Shown here piece by piece: positions 1-10,096 of a DNA stretch of 64,000 nucleotides (the stretch's first letter is position 1; each line of letters begins with the position of its first letter). Location: the NCBI RefSeq assembly GCF_014635285.1, contig NZ_BMCR01000005.1, positions 62,001 to 126,000 of the forward strand, written 5' to 3'. The notes under the pieces were generated by a model that saw nothing but the letters and a program-made list of their open reading frames with translations, was not told the DNA's origin and made no database searches. The position numbers were made by a program, and so were the translations under genes. This DNA comes from Stappia taiwanensis. GTDB lineage: Bacteria > Pseudomonadota > Alphaproteobacteria > Rhizobiales > Stappiaceae.

Positions 1-2
1 GC

Positions 3-1439
3 CAGGCCGCCACGCAAGCTGGCACCGATGCAGGGCTGAAACGACTGCTGGAAGCGCACCCCGGCGTATCGGAAGCCTGCGTGATCGAGGCCGAGGCCGG
101 ACCGCCGCGCGCCTTCGTCGTTCCCCGGGGCGACTACCCCGAACCGATCGACCAACTGCCGCAGACCCTGCAGCGGGACTTGCGGGGGCAGATCGCCGCC
201 ATTGGCCGGATGCCGGACATCAGCGTTCTTCTGAACCTGCCACGCCTCGCGTCAGGCGCCGTCGACCGCAAGGGCCTGACGGCGGTCGCCGCCGCTCCTC
301 CCCCCCTCGCTGAACCGACGGAAGACGCGGGAACAACGCCGCGAGCGCCCGCCTCCTTCACGCCCGACCCGGCACATATCGATGCCCTGGCAGAGATCTG
401 GCGGGACGTGCTGGAGGTCGGCACGGTGACCCCGGAGGATGATTTCTTCGCCCTCGGCGGCCATTCCCTGCTGGCCCTGCGGATGCTCGCCCGTGTCCGT
501 CAGCGGTTCGACATCAAGCCGGATCTGGCGATGCTGTTTCAGGCGCCGCAACTGCAAAGCTTTGCGGCCGCAGCCTTCGCCCCCACGTCCACCCCCAGCG
601 TACCCAGCGCGCCGCAGGAGACCACAAGGACCAATCCCTGGAAACTGACAACCTATCGGAGCGGCACCGGTCCCGCCGCGATCTACACCATCAATCATCC
701 CTTCATCTACTATCGAATGACCCACGACCTGCCGGCGGAAGCCTCGGTCTATAATCTCAACATGTTCGAGACCGAGATCGACGACGAATTGCGCGCGCGC
801 TCCTTCCTCGACATCGCGTCGAGTGCGGTCGACGCCATGCGGATCACCGAGACCACCGGGCCGATTGCCCTGCTCGGGCTCTGCGTGAACGGAACCCTTG
901 CCGTCGAGATGGCCCGGATCCTGCGCGAGCGAGGACATGAGGTTTCCTTCGTCGGCGTCGTCGATAGCTGGGCGCCGAACTACGGCAGCACGGTGCCGCT
1001 GGATGTGCGCGCACGGGTGCGCTCCGGCAAGCGTTTCCGCCGCGTCAGCTATTTCGCAACCCGCCTGCTCACAGGAGAGATCCCGCTCATCGCCTTCCTG
1101 AAGCACTTCCGGCTGACGCTGGCCCTGATGAGCAAGCTCGGCATCAAGACCGGTGAACTGACGCCAGAGGAACGCGCGAACCGTGACGTAACGAACCTGC
1201 TGGTGGACGCTGCCCGCGACCACGGCACCGCGCCGCCGCTCGATGCCTCCGTCCACCTCTTCCGCAGCCAGGCGGTGCATCCGCTCGCCGCGAAGGTCCA
1301 CTTCGGCTATATGCTGGAAGACGGTGTCAAAGGCACCGTTCACAATCTGGAAGGTTGGCATGAATATGCGCTGACCGACAGCGGCATTCGCCGGCTTGCA
1401 ACCATATTGCGCGAGACCCTCGATGCCGACCGCCCATAA
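3..1439 (+). CDS. C-terminal part of an NRPS-like protein: adenylation tail, carrier protein, thioesterase (5' end outside window)
   Basis: The reading frame is open to the left edge, so the start lies outside the window. The first visible residues (HPGVSEACV) match the C-terminal subdomain of AMP-binding/adenylation enzymes. A peptidyl-carrier domain follows, with the phosphopantetheine serine in GGHSLLALR (Ser codon at 465). After a proline-rich linker comes an alpha/beta-hydrolase thioesterase whose nucleophile elbow reads GLCVNG (Cys codon at 882), with an Asp in VVDSW and a His in GWHEYAL near the end. The adenylation A10 motif, normally GKVDR, reads GAVDR (codon 258-260), so the catalytic lysine is missing. 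Known of the family: such modules end assembly lines by releasing the product. The product is unknown. The stop overlaps the start of the next gene by 17 nt, suggesting an operon. Confidence 0.85.
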   Translation, partial: QAATQAGTDAGLKRLLEAHPGVSEACVIEAEAGPPRAFVVPRGDYPEPIDQLPQTLQRDLRGQIAAIGRMPDISVLLNLPRLASGAVDRKGLTAVAAAPPPLAEPTEDAGTTPRAPASFTPDPAHIDALAEIWRDVLEVGTVTPEDDFFALGGHSLLALRMLARVRQRFDIKPDLAMLFQAPQLQSFAAAAFAPTSTPSVPSAPQETTRTNPWKLTTYRSGTGPAAIYTINHPFIYYRMTHDLPAEASVYNLNMFETEIDDELRARSFLDIASSAVDAMRITETTGPIALLGLCVNGTLAVEMARILRERGHEVSFVGVVDSWAPNYGSTVPLDVRARVRSGKRFRRVSYFATRLLTGEIPLIAFLKHFRLTLALMSKLGIKTGELTPEERANRDVTNLLVDAARDHGTAPPLDASVHLFRSQAVHPLAAKVHFGYMLEDGVKGTVHNLEGWHEYALTDSGIRRLATILRETLDADRP

Positions 1440-3093
1440 CGGCCAACCCCATTCCGGCTCCGATGGCGAACCATTCGGGGCCGGCCGCGACAGGCCTCCG
1501 CTGAAGATCGCTATCCTCATCGCGGGATCGGACCGGTTCGAAAACTGGCACCTGATGGCCATGGAGGAGATCAGTCGGGACCCCCGGCTGACGCTTGCCG
1601 CCGTGCTTGTCCATCCGACCCCTTTCGGCAGCAGACGGGCGAGCTTCGGCTTCAGCACGGTCAGCCGGCTGGAACGCCGCATGCTCGCCCGCTCCCCCCG
1701 GTTCCAGCCCCGGGCATTCGATCTCAGGAAGTTGCGGCATGACCCAATGCCGCTCGACCGCGAAACCGGGCACATCGATCCGGAGGCCGCCCGGCGGCTG
1801 ATCGAGGAGACCGGAGCGGATCTCGTTTTGCGCACCACGCCGGAAGGCCTGCCCAACCTTGCCCTCACCGCTCTGCCGCACGGGGAATGGGCCTTCAACT
1901 TTTCCGACGAATGGGGCGCCAACGCGGACTGGTATGGCTACGCCCCGGCGATGCGGCAGGAGCCGACCACACCGCTCGCACTATACGTCCGCCACGAAGG
2001 CGAGGAGCCGCGCTGTATCGTCAGCACCGCCTTCAACACCAAGTTCAGCGGCGCGCGCAACAACGCCTACATCAAGGAGCGCGCCGCTGCGCTGTTCCTG
2101 CGCGAATTGCGGCGCGTCGCCGATCAGGTGGAGGCCCCGACCGCGCCAGCGGATTTGGCAAGCGCCGCCGCACCGCCGCCAACGGCCGCCCTGCCCCGCT
2201 ATGCCGCCACTCTCGCCCGACACCTGGGGAGCCGCGCCCGAAAAGCGGTCCTTGAACGAATGGGGCGCGACCCGGCCATGTGGACACTCTATCTCGGCCA
2301 AGGCGCGATCGACACCTTCGACCCGCAACAAGCCCGACAGGTTCCCCCGACCCCCACGGCGACGGAGACCAGCATCAAGGCCGATCCGTTCCTGTTCGAG
2401 CACGATGGCGCCTGCTACCTGTTCTACGAGACCTACAGCCATGGCGACACCAGGGCGCACATTGCTGTCGGCCGGTTGGATGCGGATGGGCTGACGCCGC
2501 TGGGCGAGGCGCTGCGCTGCCCCTACCACCTGTCCTATCCCTTCGTCTTCCGGGATGGCCAGGACATCTTCATGATGCCCGAGACCCATGCCGCGCGGCG
2601 GATCGAGATCTGGCGGTGTACCGATTTCCCACATAAGTGGGAGCTTTATGCGACCGCCCTGGAAGGCCAGTCGGCCGCTGACAGCGTGCTGGTGCGGTTG
2701 CAGGAAAAGTGGTGGCTGTTCACCAACCTGTCGACCTTCCACGCCTATGAGGACCATTGCTGCGAGTTGCATGTGTTCCAGGTCGACGGCCCCCGGCTCG
2801 GCCGTCTCGTGCCGCACCGGCGCAATCCGGTGGTGATGGGCAGCCTGTTCGCGCGCAATGCCGGCCGGATCTTCGACATCGGCGGCCGGATCTACCGCCC
2901 CTCGCAACAGAATTCGCACGGGATCTACGGCTACGGGCTGAACATCATGGAGATCGAACAGCTCGACCTTCTGACCTACCGGGAGCGCTGTGTGCGCACC
3001 ATCTTGCCGGACTTCCAACCGGAGCTGCTCGGCTGCCACCATTTCGATGCGGCCGGCGGACGGTTCGTGCTCGATGCCCGCCTGAGCCTCTGA
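1423..3093 (+). CDS. Two-domain protein: formyltransferase-like N-terminus and five-bladed beta-propeller (GINT1_N-like)
   Basis: I take the ATG at 1423, inside the end of the synthetase gene; an in-frame TTG at 1396 is possible. The first ~220 residues resemble the Rossmann-type N-terminus of methionyl-tRNA formyltransferase-like proteins (KIAILIAGSDRFENW, GADLVLRT, LPHGEWAFNF). Residues ~300-556 carry repeating propeller blades: ADPFLFEHDG/YLFYE, YPFVFRDG/FMMPE, ADSVLV/WWLFTN. This pattern is typical of the GH43/GH32-like propeller found at the N-terminus of glucosamine inositolphosphorylceramide transferases and in bacterial surface-glycan loci. There is no signal peptide. The activity is unknown; acting on or binding a sugar is inferred. 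It is probably cotranscribed with the synthetase, so a role in tailoring or glycosylating its product is plausible but unproven. Confidence 0.7.
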   Translation: MPTAHNGQPHSGSDGEPFGAGRDRPPLKIAILIAGSDRFENWHLMAMEEISRDPRLTLAAVLVHPTPFGSRRASFGFSTVSRLERRMLARSPRFQPRAFDLRKLRHDPMPLDRETGHIDPEAARRLIEETGADLVLRTTPEGLPNLALTALPHGEWAFNFSDEWGANADWYGYAPAMRQEPTTPLALYVRHEGEEPRCIVSTAFNTKFSGARNNAYIKERAAALFLRELRRVADQVEAPTAPADLASAAAPPPTAALPRYAATLARHLGSRARKAVLERMGRDPAMWTLYLGQGAIDTFDPQQARQVPPTPTATETSIKADPFLFEHDGACYLFYETYSHGDTRAHIAVGRLDADGLTPLGEALRCPYHLSYPFVFRDGQDIFMMPETHAARRIEIWRCTDFPHKWELYATALEGQSAADSVLVRLQEKWWLFTNLSTFHAYEDHCCELHVFQVDGPRLGRLVPHRRNPVVMGSLFARNAGRIFDIGGRIYRPSQQNSHGIYGYGLNIMEIEQLDLLTYRERCVRTILPDFQPELLGCHHFDAAGGRFVLDARLSL

Positions 3094-3118
3094 CCCGATC
3101 CCAGGCGGGCCTCACCGT

Positions 3119-4819
3119 TCAGACAAAGCCGGCGGCCAGGAAATCCGCCAGCCGCAAGGCCAGACTGACCGCCGTGAAGGTGGGATGCGCATAGCTGCTG
3201 GTGGGCAGAACGCTGGCCCCGGAGACGAACAGATTGGTCGTCCCATGCACCTTCAGGTCGCCATCGACCACACCGCTTCGCGGGCTCGCCGACATGCGCG
3301 TCAGACCGATCTGGTGAAACCCGTCGCTGGCCTGAACCTGGATATGCGCCAGCCGGTCGTCTTCCGGCTGGAGCCAGTGCACCCGGGCCACCCCGCACTG
3401 GGCCAGCCAGCGCCCGAACACCTCATGCGCCCGTTCCACGGACACCATGTCCATCGGTGCATAGCGAAAATCCACACGCGGGAGCGGCATGCCCGCGCTG
3501 TCCGAGCGGTTTGAGAGCGTTACCCGGCTCTCCGGGTTCGGCGCATGTTCGGCATGATAGCGCAAGGCGTAGATGCCGGCCGGGTTCTCGTATTGGAACA
3601 GCGGTAATCTCTGCGTATAGCCCAGACGTTCCCGGCCAATCCGGTAGAGCCCCGTCACGGCGGCGACCGGCTGCCGCAGGATGTTTCCCGCATGCGCACG
3701 CACGCCCAGCCGGAAATCGAACGGCGTCGCTTTGTGACCGGGGCGGAACTTTCCCATGTACCCGGTGGAGAGAAACCTTAGCGACAGCCCCAGATGAAGC
3801 GCCGACAGCGTGGAACTGCGATAGCCCGGGTCCCCCAGCGGATAGCTGACCGGCGCGAAATAAATGTTCAGCAGCTTTTCCTGCTCCAGAAGGGCGGGCG
3901 AAAAAGTGAAGATGCGCCGGACGAAACTGCCGTCCGGATTGGCGCTGAACTGAAACGGGCGCGCGGCGGCCGGCGGATGGAAGGCGATCCGCGCCACGCT
4001 CCCGGAGAGGTGCCCCATGTAGTAGCGCCCGACCGGGCCTGCATCACCGCCCAGAAAACGCGGATGGGCGCGCTGCATGTCGAGCAGCAACCGGGCATTC
4101 TGGATACCGCCGCAACACAGCACGATGGCCCGGGGCGTCAGGGTGTAGCGTTCGCCGCGCCGCAGCGCGTCAATCCGGGTCACGGCCCCGCAAGCGGGAT
4201 CGAAGTGAAGCTTCAGAACCCGGGTCTCCAGCAGCAACAGGACCCGCTCCGACGCATCCAGATCAGTGCCGTAGCGTCGCCCCATATCCGCGCAAGGGCT
4301 GACGCGCATGTAGCGGTCGATCCGCACCGGTGTCTCCGCCGCGTCCCCCTCTCCGCTGTCGAAGCGATCATCCACCCCGAAAAACCGCGCGGTCGGCGTG
4401 ACATAGGGGGCAAGGTCCTCCGCCCCCACCGGCGCGCCCGAATGAGGCACGTGAGCCCGCGTCTTGAAATCCACCGCCTCGTAGGGAGAGCAGCGCGCAC
4501 CCCATGCGCTGGACGTTCCGCCAAAGCCCTGCCGCGTTGCCTCCTCGGCAGTGGCATGGGTGAGCGTGTCCGCAAGCTCAAGGTCAAAGGCGCCACTGAC
4601 GTCGGCTCTCGGCACCGCCGGACCCGCGTCAATCAACAGCACCCTTCCCCGCGATTGCCCCAGACGGATGGCGAGCGCGATGCCCACCGGCCCTGCCCCG
4701 ATCACGCATACACCTGGATTGGCCGCCAGGTCTGGCCCGATCGTCTCAACCCTCACGCGGATCCTCCACCCCTCCTGGCCCGCTGACGCGGTCGTTGCAC
4801 GGAACGGGACATTTTCCAT
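3119..4819 (-). CDS. FAD-dependent GMC-family oxidoreductase
   Basis: 566 residues. After a short leader, an FAD-binding Rossmann motif (CVIGAGPVGIALA, then VLLIDAG) appears near residues 37-65. FGGTSSAWGARCSP follows in the region where GMC enzymes hold the flavin. The C-terminus has the classic GMC_oxred_C signature, NLFVSGASVLPTSSYAHPT followed by ALRLADF, with the active-site histidine region. Family members oxidise alcohols or sugars. The gene is convergent with the propeller gene (25-bp gap), so it is transcribed separately, but it may belong to the same biosynthetic locus. ATG at 4819 chosen; a later GTG (VRVETIG) is an alternative start. Substrate unknown. Confidence 0.82.
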   Translation of the reverse strand: MENVPFRATTASAGQEGWRIRVRVETIGPDLAANPGVCVIGAGPVGIALAIRLGQSRGRVLLIDAGPAVPRADVSGAFDLELADTLTHATAEEATRQGFGGTSSAWGARCSPYEAVDFKTRAHVPHSGAPVGAEDLAPYVTPTARFFGVDDRFDSGEGDAAETPVRIDRYMRVSPCADMGRRYGTDLDASERVLLLLETRVLKLHFDPACGAVTRIDALRRGERYTLTPRAIVLCCGGIQNARLLLDMQRAHPRFLGGDAGPVGRYYMGHLSGSVARIAFHPPAAARPFQFSANPDGSFVRRIFTFSPALLEQEKLLNIYFAPVSYPLGDPGYRSSTLSALHLGLSLRFLSTGYMGKFRPGHKATPFDFRLGVRAHAGNILRQPVAAVTGLYRIGRERLGYTQRLPLFQYENPAGIYALRYHAEHAPNPESRVTLSNRSDSAGMPLPRVDFRYAPMDMVSVERAHEVFGRWLAQCGVARVHWLQPEDDRLAHIQVQASDGFHQIGLTRMSASPRSGVVDGDLKVHGTTNLFVSGASVLPTSSYAHPTFTAVSLALRLADFLAAGFV

Positions 4820-5008
4820 GACCTGTCCAACCGGGAGTACCCGACCAAAAGAGGTAGCACGCCTTCCCCTTCTTCATCCAAAGCCTGAGGGGCAATTGAA
4901 TCACTTCATCAAAGGAATCCCGAAACCCCCTCGCATGACTCAAGGATTCCGGCTCGCCTCATGACACCGGCGGCAACAACCAGCCCCTTCAGGGCATCGA
5001 AGAAAAAG

Positions 5009-5042
5009 CGAAAAAGGCGGCAGGGAGACCCCACCGCCTTTC
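5009..5042 (-). terminator. Rho-independent terminator of the peptide/GGT operon
   Basis: An 8-bp perfect stem (AAAGGCGG at 5013-5020 with CCGCCTTT at 5034-5041) lies about 30 nt after the M20 peptidase stop. Read on the minus strand the stem runs into a T run (TTTTT), as expected for an intrinsic terminator. Confidence 0.75.
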
Positions 5043-5071
5043 CGATATCACCATTGATGCGTCTGGACCCG

Positions 5072-6463
5072 TCAGGCGGGTTTGCGCGCGCCGATATCCC
5101 AGAACAGGCCAGCCATCAGGCTCAAGGCCTCGCGGCAGGTGGATTTCACCACATGCTCGTTGGGCGCATGCTGCGAACAGCCGCGATAGGAATGCGGCAC
5201 CCACACGGTCGGCAGGCCGAGGATCTCGCTGAACGTGTCGTTGGGCAGCGAGCCGGCCAGGTTCGGCAGGATATGCGGCGGCTTGCCGGCGCTCTCCTCA
5301 AGCGAGGTGGCGACGAAAGTCACCCAGGGGTCGCTCGGATCGAGCCGGGTGGCGCGGAAGAACACCCGGTCCGCCGGGGTGATCTCGACCATCTGGAAGC
5401 CATGGGCATCGAGATGACGGCGCAAGGCCGGCAGGATGTCGTCGGTGTCGGTCCCCACCACATAGCGCAACTGGCAATGCGCCTTCGCCCAGCCGGAGAT
5501 GGCATTGACCGGTGCTTCCGGCACACCGCTCTTCATGGCCAGAACGGCAAAGGAATTCCATCCGAACACCCGCTCGGCCGGCGACAGCTCTTCCTCGCCC
5601 CAATCCTCGTCGATGTCAGGCCCGCTGCCCTCCTCGCTGAGGATCGGCAGGTCGCGCAGCGCGGCGCGGATGTCCGGCGTCAGGCTGGTCGGCCGCCACT
5701 CCGGGATCCGGATCTGACCGCGCGCGTCGACGATCGAGGCAATCGCATGGGCCAGCACCGTTGCCGGATCGGCCAGGAGCCCGCCCCAGTTGCCCGAGTG
5801 ATGCGCGCCCTCGCGGAAATTGACGATCAGGTCGAAATTGACCCCGCCCCGCGAGCCCATGAACATGGTCGGCGTGTCCGGCTGCAGCCGGGGGCCGTCG
5901 GAGGCGATCAACACATCGGCGGAAAGCAACTCGCGCTCGGCGGCACAGAACGCCGCGAGCCCGGCGGAGCCGGTCTCTTCCGACATCTCGATCAGCACCT
6001 TGACGTTGAAGCCAAGGCTGCCGCGCTCGGCCAGCACATGGGCCAGCGCGGCGATGTTGATGAGATGCTGCCCCTTGTTGTCGGCGGTGCCGCGCCCATA
6101 GAGTCGATCGCCCTCCTCCACCAGCGCGAAGGGCGCGAGGCCCTCGCGCCACTGATCGCTCTGGGCGCGGATCACATCGCCATGGCCATAGGTCAGCACC
6201 GTCTCGAAAGCCGGATCCTCGATGCGCTCGCCAACCAGCAGCGGCCCGCCGCGCGGATCCGGATTGTCGAAGATCCGGCAGGTGAAGCCCAGCTCGGTCA
6301 GCCAAGGCAGCATCGCCTCGTCCAGGTAGCGGCGCAGCTCCGGCTTCTGGTCCGGATTCTGGCTTTCCGTCTCGAAGGCGACGAGGCGGGTAAGGTCCTC
6401 CTGAAACGTGCCCTCATCGAAATAGGCTCCGGCCCGGGCAATCGCCCCCTCTCTCGATGCCAT
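5072..6463 (-). CDS. M20-family metallopeptidase (dipeptidase)
   Basis: 463 residues with the binuclear zinc peptidase signatures in order: YGHGDV (first zinc histidine and aspartate), [10 protein letters not shown] (bridging aspartate), MSEETGS (catalytic Glu-Glu), IASDGP (third metal aspartate) and a histidine in CSQHAPNEH. No signal peptide is seen, so it should act in the cytoplasm. It starts 2 nt after the gamma-glutamyltransferase gene and is last in the operon. A fitting role is cleaving the dipeptide (for example Cys-Gly) left after removal of a gamma-glutamyl group. That role is inferred from context; the family also includes carnosinase-like and acylase enzymes. Confidence 0.88.
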   Translation of the reverse strand: MASREGAIARAGAYFDEGTFQEDLTRLVAFETESQNPDQKPELRRYLDEAMLPWLTELGFTCRIFDNPDPRGGPLLVGERIEDPAFETVLTYGHGDVIRAQSDQWREGLAPFALVEEGDRLYGRGTADNKGQHLINIAALAHVLAERGSLGFNVKVLIEMSEETGSAGLAAFCAAERELLSADVLIASDGPRLQPDTPTMFMGSRGGVNFDLIVNFREGAHHSGNWGGLLADPATVLAHAIASIVDARGQIRIPEWRPTSLTPDIRAALRDLPILSEEGSGPDIDEDWGEEELSPAERVFGWNSFAVLAMKSGVPEAPVNAISGWAKAHCQLRYVVGTDTDDILPALRRHLDAHGFQMVEITPADRVFFRATRLDPSDPWVTFVATSLEESAGKPPHILPNLAGSLPNDTFSEILGLPTVWVPHSYRGCSQHAPNEHVVKSTCREALSLMAGLFWDIGARKPA

Positions 6464-6465
6464 GA

Positions 6466-8046
6466 TCAGCTTTCCTCCCTTTCAAGTGCTGCATCGCCCC
6501 AGGGCGACATGATCTCGGTGGCGCCCATGTTCTCGCCCCCCTCGCGCAAGACCGCCGTCGGGCAGGCGAAGGCATAGGGAAACGTGGTGCGTTTTGTCGT
6601 GGTCACTGGCTGATCGGCGGCCAGCGCCTCGATCACCGCGCCCGGCAGCGTCTCGTCGGCAATCACCGTCTCGCCGCCGGACACATCGATGCGCGGCGCG
6701 TGGAACGCCTCTTCCAGGCTCATGTCGAAATCGGTGAGGAACGACGAAAGCTGGCTGACGGCGGAGACGATCTTGCGCCCTCCCGATGCGCCGAGCGCGA
6801 AACGCCGCGCGCCCTTCTCGCCGATCACCGGGCAGACATTCATCAGGCAGCGCTTGCCTGCCCCCAGCGAGTTGGGCTTGCCCGGTTCTGGATCGAACCA
6901 CATGATGCCATTGTTCATCATCAACCCGGTCGAGGGCGATACCACCCGCGAGCCGAAGATCGACAGCAGCGTCTGGGTCATCGCCACCATGTTGCCGTGC
7001 CGGTCGACGATGGAAAAATGCGTGGTGCACCCTGGCGCGCTCGGCGCCTCGCCATCGCCCATCCCCGCAAGCCGGCTGCGATAGGCGCCCTTCAGCGCCC
7101 GTGCATAGGCGGCGAACGCCGCGCCATCGGGCTGGTCGCCCGGCGCAAGCTCCGCTTGCAGGGAGGCCAGCACCTCCGCCAGCGTCGGTCCGGCCGTCAG
7201 CCCCGGCAGCGCATGGATATGGGCATCGCGATAGGCCAGCTTCAGCGGCGCCTCGATCACCGCCCGATACGCGGCAAGGTCATCGCGGCCAAGGGAGCTG
7301 CCCTTGGCCTGAACGTCCTTGACCAGCATCGCGGCGATATCGCCATCATAGAAATCGCGGTAGCCGGCCGTGGCCAGCCGGTCGAGGGTCGCGGCCATGC
7401 CGCTCATGTCGATGCGCTTGGTCGCCAGCGCCGTCCAGCCGGCGATGGTCGGCCACTGACCATCCTCCAGATACTGGGCGGCGGCATCAGGGTCACGAGC
7501 GAGCGAACGGGTCGCCGAGGCGATGATCAGCGCCGCGTACCAGTCGACCAGCAATCCCTCATTGGCGAGCCCGACCGCCGGTTGCAGCAGGTCCGCCCAG
7601 GGCAGCTTGCCGAACCGCTCATGCACCTGGCCCGCCCCCTCGACCGTGCCCGGCACGGCAATCGCCGTTGCGCCTTCCACGTTGCGGTTGCCGGTCACCG
7701 CCTTCCACGGGAAGAGGTCACCCGCCGTGCCGTTTTCCTCAAGCGGATAGTCCGCCGGATCGAGCGCCTTCGGCGCCCGCATGCCGTAGTTGACCGCATA
7801 GGCCCGGCCCTCGTCCTGGCGCCACAGCATCATCGCGCCGCCGCCGCCCGGGCCGCTCATCCACGGCTCCACAACACCGATGGCGAAGGACACGGCCACC
7901 GCCGCATCCACCGCATCGCCGCCGGCGGCCAACACCTCGGCGCCAACCTCCGCCGCGCGCCGATGCTGGGCGGCCACCACTCCATGCCGCGTGCGCAGGA
8001 CGGATTTGCGCACGCTCTGCGTTTTCGAAAAATTACTGCTGCTCAC
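6466..8046 (-). CDS. Gamma-glutamyltransferase family protein without export signal
   Basis: About 526 residues from a GTG at 8046 preceded by AAGAAAG; longer in-frame extensions run into the upstream ATPase gene and are unlikely. Gamma-glutamyltranspeptidase/acylase hallmarks are present: [10 protein letters not shown] and GPGGGGAMM early in the large subunit, and a Thr-Thr processing region ([10 protein letters not shown]) where autocleavage exposes the catalytic threonine of the small subunit. The conserved LGASGG loop follows. Unlike periplasmic GGT, it lacks a signal peptide. Together with the peptide importer and the M20 peptidase it suggests that gamma-glutamyl peptides are imported intact and broken down inside the cell. 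A related acylase specificity (for example cephalosporin-type) cannot be excluded. Confidence 0.85.
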   Translation of the reverse strand: MSSSNFSKTQSVRKSVLRTRHGVVAAQHRRAAEVGAEVLAAGGDAVDAAVAVSFAIGVVEPWMSGPGGGGAMMLWRQDEGRAYAVNYGMRAPKALDPADYPLEENGTAGDLFPWKAVTGNRNVEGATAIAVPGTVEGAGQVHERFGKLPWADLLQPAVGLANEGLLVDWYAALIIASATRSLARDPDAAAQYLEDGQWPTIAGWTALATKRIDMSGMAATLDRLATAGYRDFYDGDIAAMLVKDVQAKGSSLGRDDLAAYRAVIEAPLKLAYRDAHIHALPGLTAGPTLAEVLASLQAELAPGDQPDGAAFAAYARALKGAYRSRLAGMGDGEAPSAPGCTTHFSIVDRHGNMVAMTQTLLSIFGSRVVSPSTGLMMNNGIMWFDPEPGKPNSLGAGKRCLMNVCPVIGEKGARRFALGASGGRKIVSAVSQLSSFLTDFDMSLEEAFHAPRIDVSGGETVIADETLPGAVIEALAADQPVTTTKRTTFPYAFACPTAVLREGGENMGATEIMSPWGDAALEREES

Positions 8047-8092
8047 AATGGGTCTTTCTTGTTCCACTGCCCCCAATCTCGGAGGCCCCGGA

Positions 8093-9085
8093 TCAGGCCA
8101 CCGCCTGACCGCTCTCCCGGCCATAGAGATGGCACTCGACGCTGTGCTCGCCATCGCAGGTGATCTGCGGGGCAACGCCCTTGCAACGCTCCATCACCCG
8201 GGCGCAGCGCGGATGGAAGTGGCATCCGGTGGGCGGCTCGATCGGGTTCGGATAGGTCGCGCCCAGATGGGTATCCGGCACACCCAGGTCCGGCTCCGGC
8301 GTCAGCACCGAAGCAAGCAGCGCCTCGGTGTAGGGATGGCGCGGCTCGTCGAACAGCGCCCCGACCGGGGCCTCCTCGACGATGCGGCCGAGATACATCA
8401 CCGCCACCCGGGTCGCGAGATGTTCCACCACCGCCAGATTGTGGCTGATGAACAGGTAGGTCAGGCCGAACTCGCGGCGCAGCTCACCCAGAAGGTTGAG
8501 GATCTGCGACTGCACCGACACATCGAGCGCCGAGGTCGGCTCGTCGCAAACGACCACCTCCGGCTTCATGATCAGCGCCCGGGCAATCGCCACACGCTGA
8601 CGCTGACCGCCGGACATCTGGCTCGGGTAGGAGTTCATCACCCGCGATGGCAGACCGACCACATCGAGGATCTCGCGCACCGCCTTGTCCTGCGAGGCGC
8701 TGTCGCCGATCCCGTGCACCCGCAAGGGCAGCGAGATGATGTCGCGGATCGACTTGCGCGGGTTCAGCGAGGAATAGGGATCCTGGAAGATCGGCTGGAT
8801 CCGGCGGGCCAGCAACCGCCGGTTCTGGGCGCCGATCGGCTCGCCATCCACCAGCACCTCGCCGCTGGTCGGCGCCTCAAGGCCGAGCAGGATCTTGGCA
8901 AGGGTCGACTTGCCGCAACCGCTTTCACCGACAAGACCGAGCACGTCGCCGCGCTGCAGGGACAGGGACACGTCATTGACGGCCTTGAGCGGCTTGCGCT
9001 CGCCGAACATGCCCTGCTTGATCTGATAGGTCTTGGAGACGTTCCTCAGCTCCAGGACCGGGGGGGATGCGTTGCCTTCGCTCAT
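8093..9085 (-). CDS. Dpp/Opp-type peptide ABC transporter, second ATPase
   Basis: 330-residue ABC ATPase of the OppF/DppF group. Walker A GESGCGKST, signature MSGGQRQRVAIARAL, Walker B VVVCDEPTSALD and the switch histidine in FISHNL are all present. The C-terminal oligopeptide-transporter extension contains cysteines (GCHFHPRCARVMERC) typical of the iron-sulfur cluster found in this group. Its start overlaps the stop of the preceding ATPase by 4 nt, so the two are translationally coupled. It energises the permease pair encoded upstream. Confidence 0.93.
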   Translation of the reverse strand: MSEGNASPPVLELRNVSKTYQIKQGMFGERKPLKAVNDVSLSLQRGDVLGLVGESGCGKSTLAKILLGLEAPTSGEVLVDGEPIGAQNRRLLARRIQPIFQDPYSSLNPRKSIRDIISLPLRVHGIGDSASQDKAVREILDVVGLPSRVMNSYPSQMSGGQRQRVAIARALIMKPEVVVCDEPTSALDVSVQSQILNLLGELRREFGLTYLFISHNLAVVEHLATRVAVMYLGRIVEEAPVGALFDEPRHPYTEALLASVLTPEPDLGVPDTHLGATYPNPIEPPTGCHFHPRCARVMERCKGVAPQITCDGEHSVECHLYGRESGQAVA

Positions 9086-10083
9086 GCCGGCTCCTCCACA
9101 CCGGCCCGGCGGCCGGTTTCATGCACGCAGCGGAAATTGTGACGACCCTCGGCGCTTTCCCGGTAGGGAATCTCGCCACGGCACGCCTCGGTGGCCTCCT
9201 CGCAGCGGGTGCGGAAGACGCAGCCGCTGACCTTGCCCACGAGGGAGGGAACGATGCCCGGGATTGAGCCCAGCTCCGATCCGCGCTCGGTCTTGCCCGG
9301 CACCGGAATGCAGCGCAGCAGACCACGGGTGTAGGGATGCATCGGCGCGTCGAACACCTTCTTCGCCGTGCCGGTCTCCACCAGCTCGCCCGCATACATC
9401 ACCGCCACCTTGTCGGCGACACGGGCCACCACGCCGAGATCGTGGGTGATCAGGATCATCGCCACGTTCATTTCCCGGGTGAGATCGACCAGAAGCCGCA
9501 GGATCTGCGCCTGAATGGTCACGTCGAGCGCGGTGGTCGGCTCGTCGGCGATGATGAGCTCCGGCTCGCACATCAGCGCCATGGCGATCATCACCCGCTG
9601 GCGCAGGCCGCCGGAGAGCTGGTGCGGATACTGCGACAGACGCCGCTCCGCACCGGTGATACCGACCTTTTCCAGAAGCTCCACCGCACGCCGGCGGGCC
9701 TCCGCCTTGCCGACCTTGCGATGCAACAGCAGGGCTTCCATCAACTGATCGCCAATGGTGTAGGCCGGGTTCAGCGAGGTCATCGGCTCCTGGAAGATCA
9801 TCGCCATGCGGTCGCCGCGCAGCGCCCGCATCTTCTTGGCACCGGCCTTGGTGAGGTCGGTGCCGTCGAACACCAGCTTGTCGGCCTTGCGCTCGATGCG
9901 CTTGCTGAGCAGATCCATGATCGCCAGCGAGGTCAGGGACTTGCCCGACCCGCTTTCGCCGACGATGCACAGGGTTTCGCCGCGTTCCAGATCGAAGTCG
10001 ATGCCGCGCACCGCGTGCAGCGTGCCCGCTCCGGTGGGGATGTCGAGACGCAGGTTGCGGACGCTGAGGACAGGCTCACTCAT
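9082..10083 (-). CDS. Dpp/Opp-type peptide ABC transporter, first ATPase
   Basis: OppD/DppD-type ATPase of 333 residues, starting at the ATG at 10083 behind a strong AAGGAGG. Walker [10 protein letters not shown], signature [12 protein letters not shown], Walker [13 protein letters not shown] and a C-terminal cysteine-containing tail ([15 protein letters not shown]) fit the family. It lies 13 nt after the permease gene. With the next gene it forms the nucleotide-binding heterodimer of the importer. Confidence 0.93.
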   Translation of the reverse strand: MSEPVLSVRNLRLDIPTGAGTLHAVRGIDFDLERGETLCIVGESGSGKSLTSLAIMDLLSKRIERKADKLVFDGTDLTKAGAKKMRALRGDRMAMIFQEPMTSLNPAYTIGDQLMEALLLHRKVGKAEARRRAVELLEKVGITGAERRLSQYPHQLSGGLRQRVMIAMALMCEPELIIADEPTTALDVTIQAQILRLLVDLTREMNVAMILITHDLGVVARVADKVAVMYAGELVETGTAKKVFDAPMHPYTRGLLRCIPVPGKTERGSELGSIPGIVPSLVGKVSGCVFRTRCEEATEACRGEIPYRESAEGRHNFRCVHETGRRAGVEEPA

Positions 10084-10096
10084 GGGGCTTTCCTCC

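Noticed and set aside
4961-6577. Plus-strand open frame opposite the M20 peptidase
   Set aside because: Spans a terminator and the full peptidase gene; composition is typical of a reverse-strand shadow.
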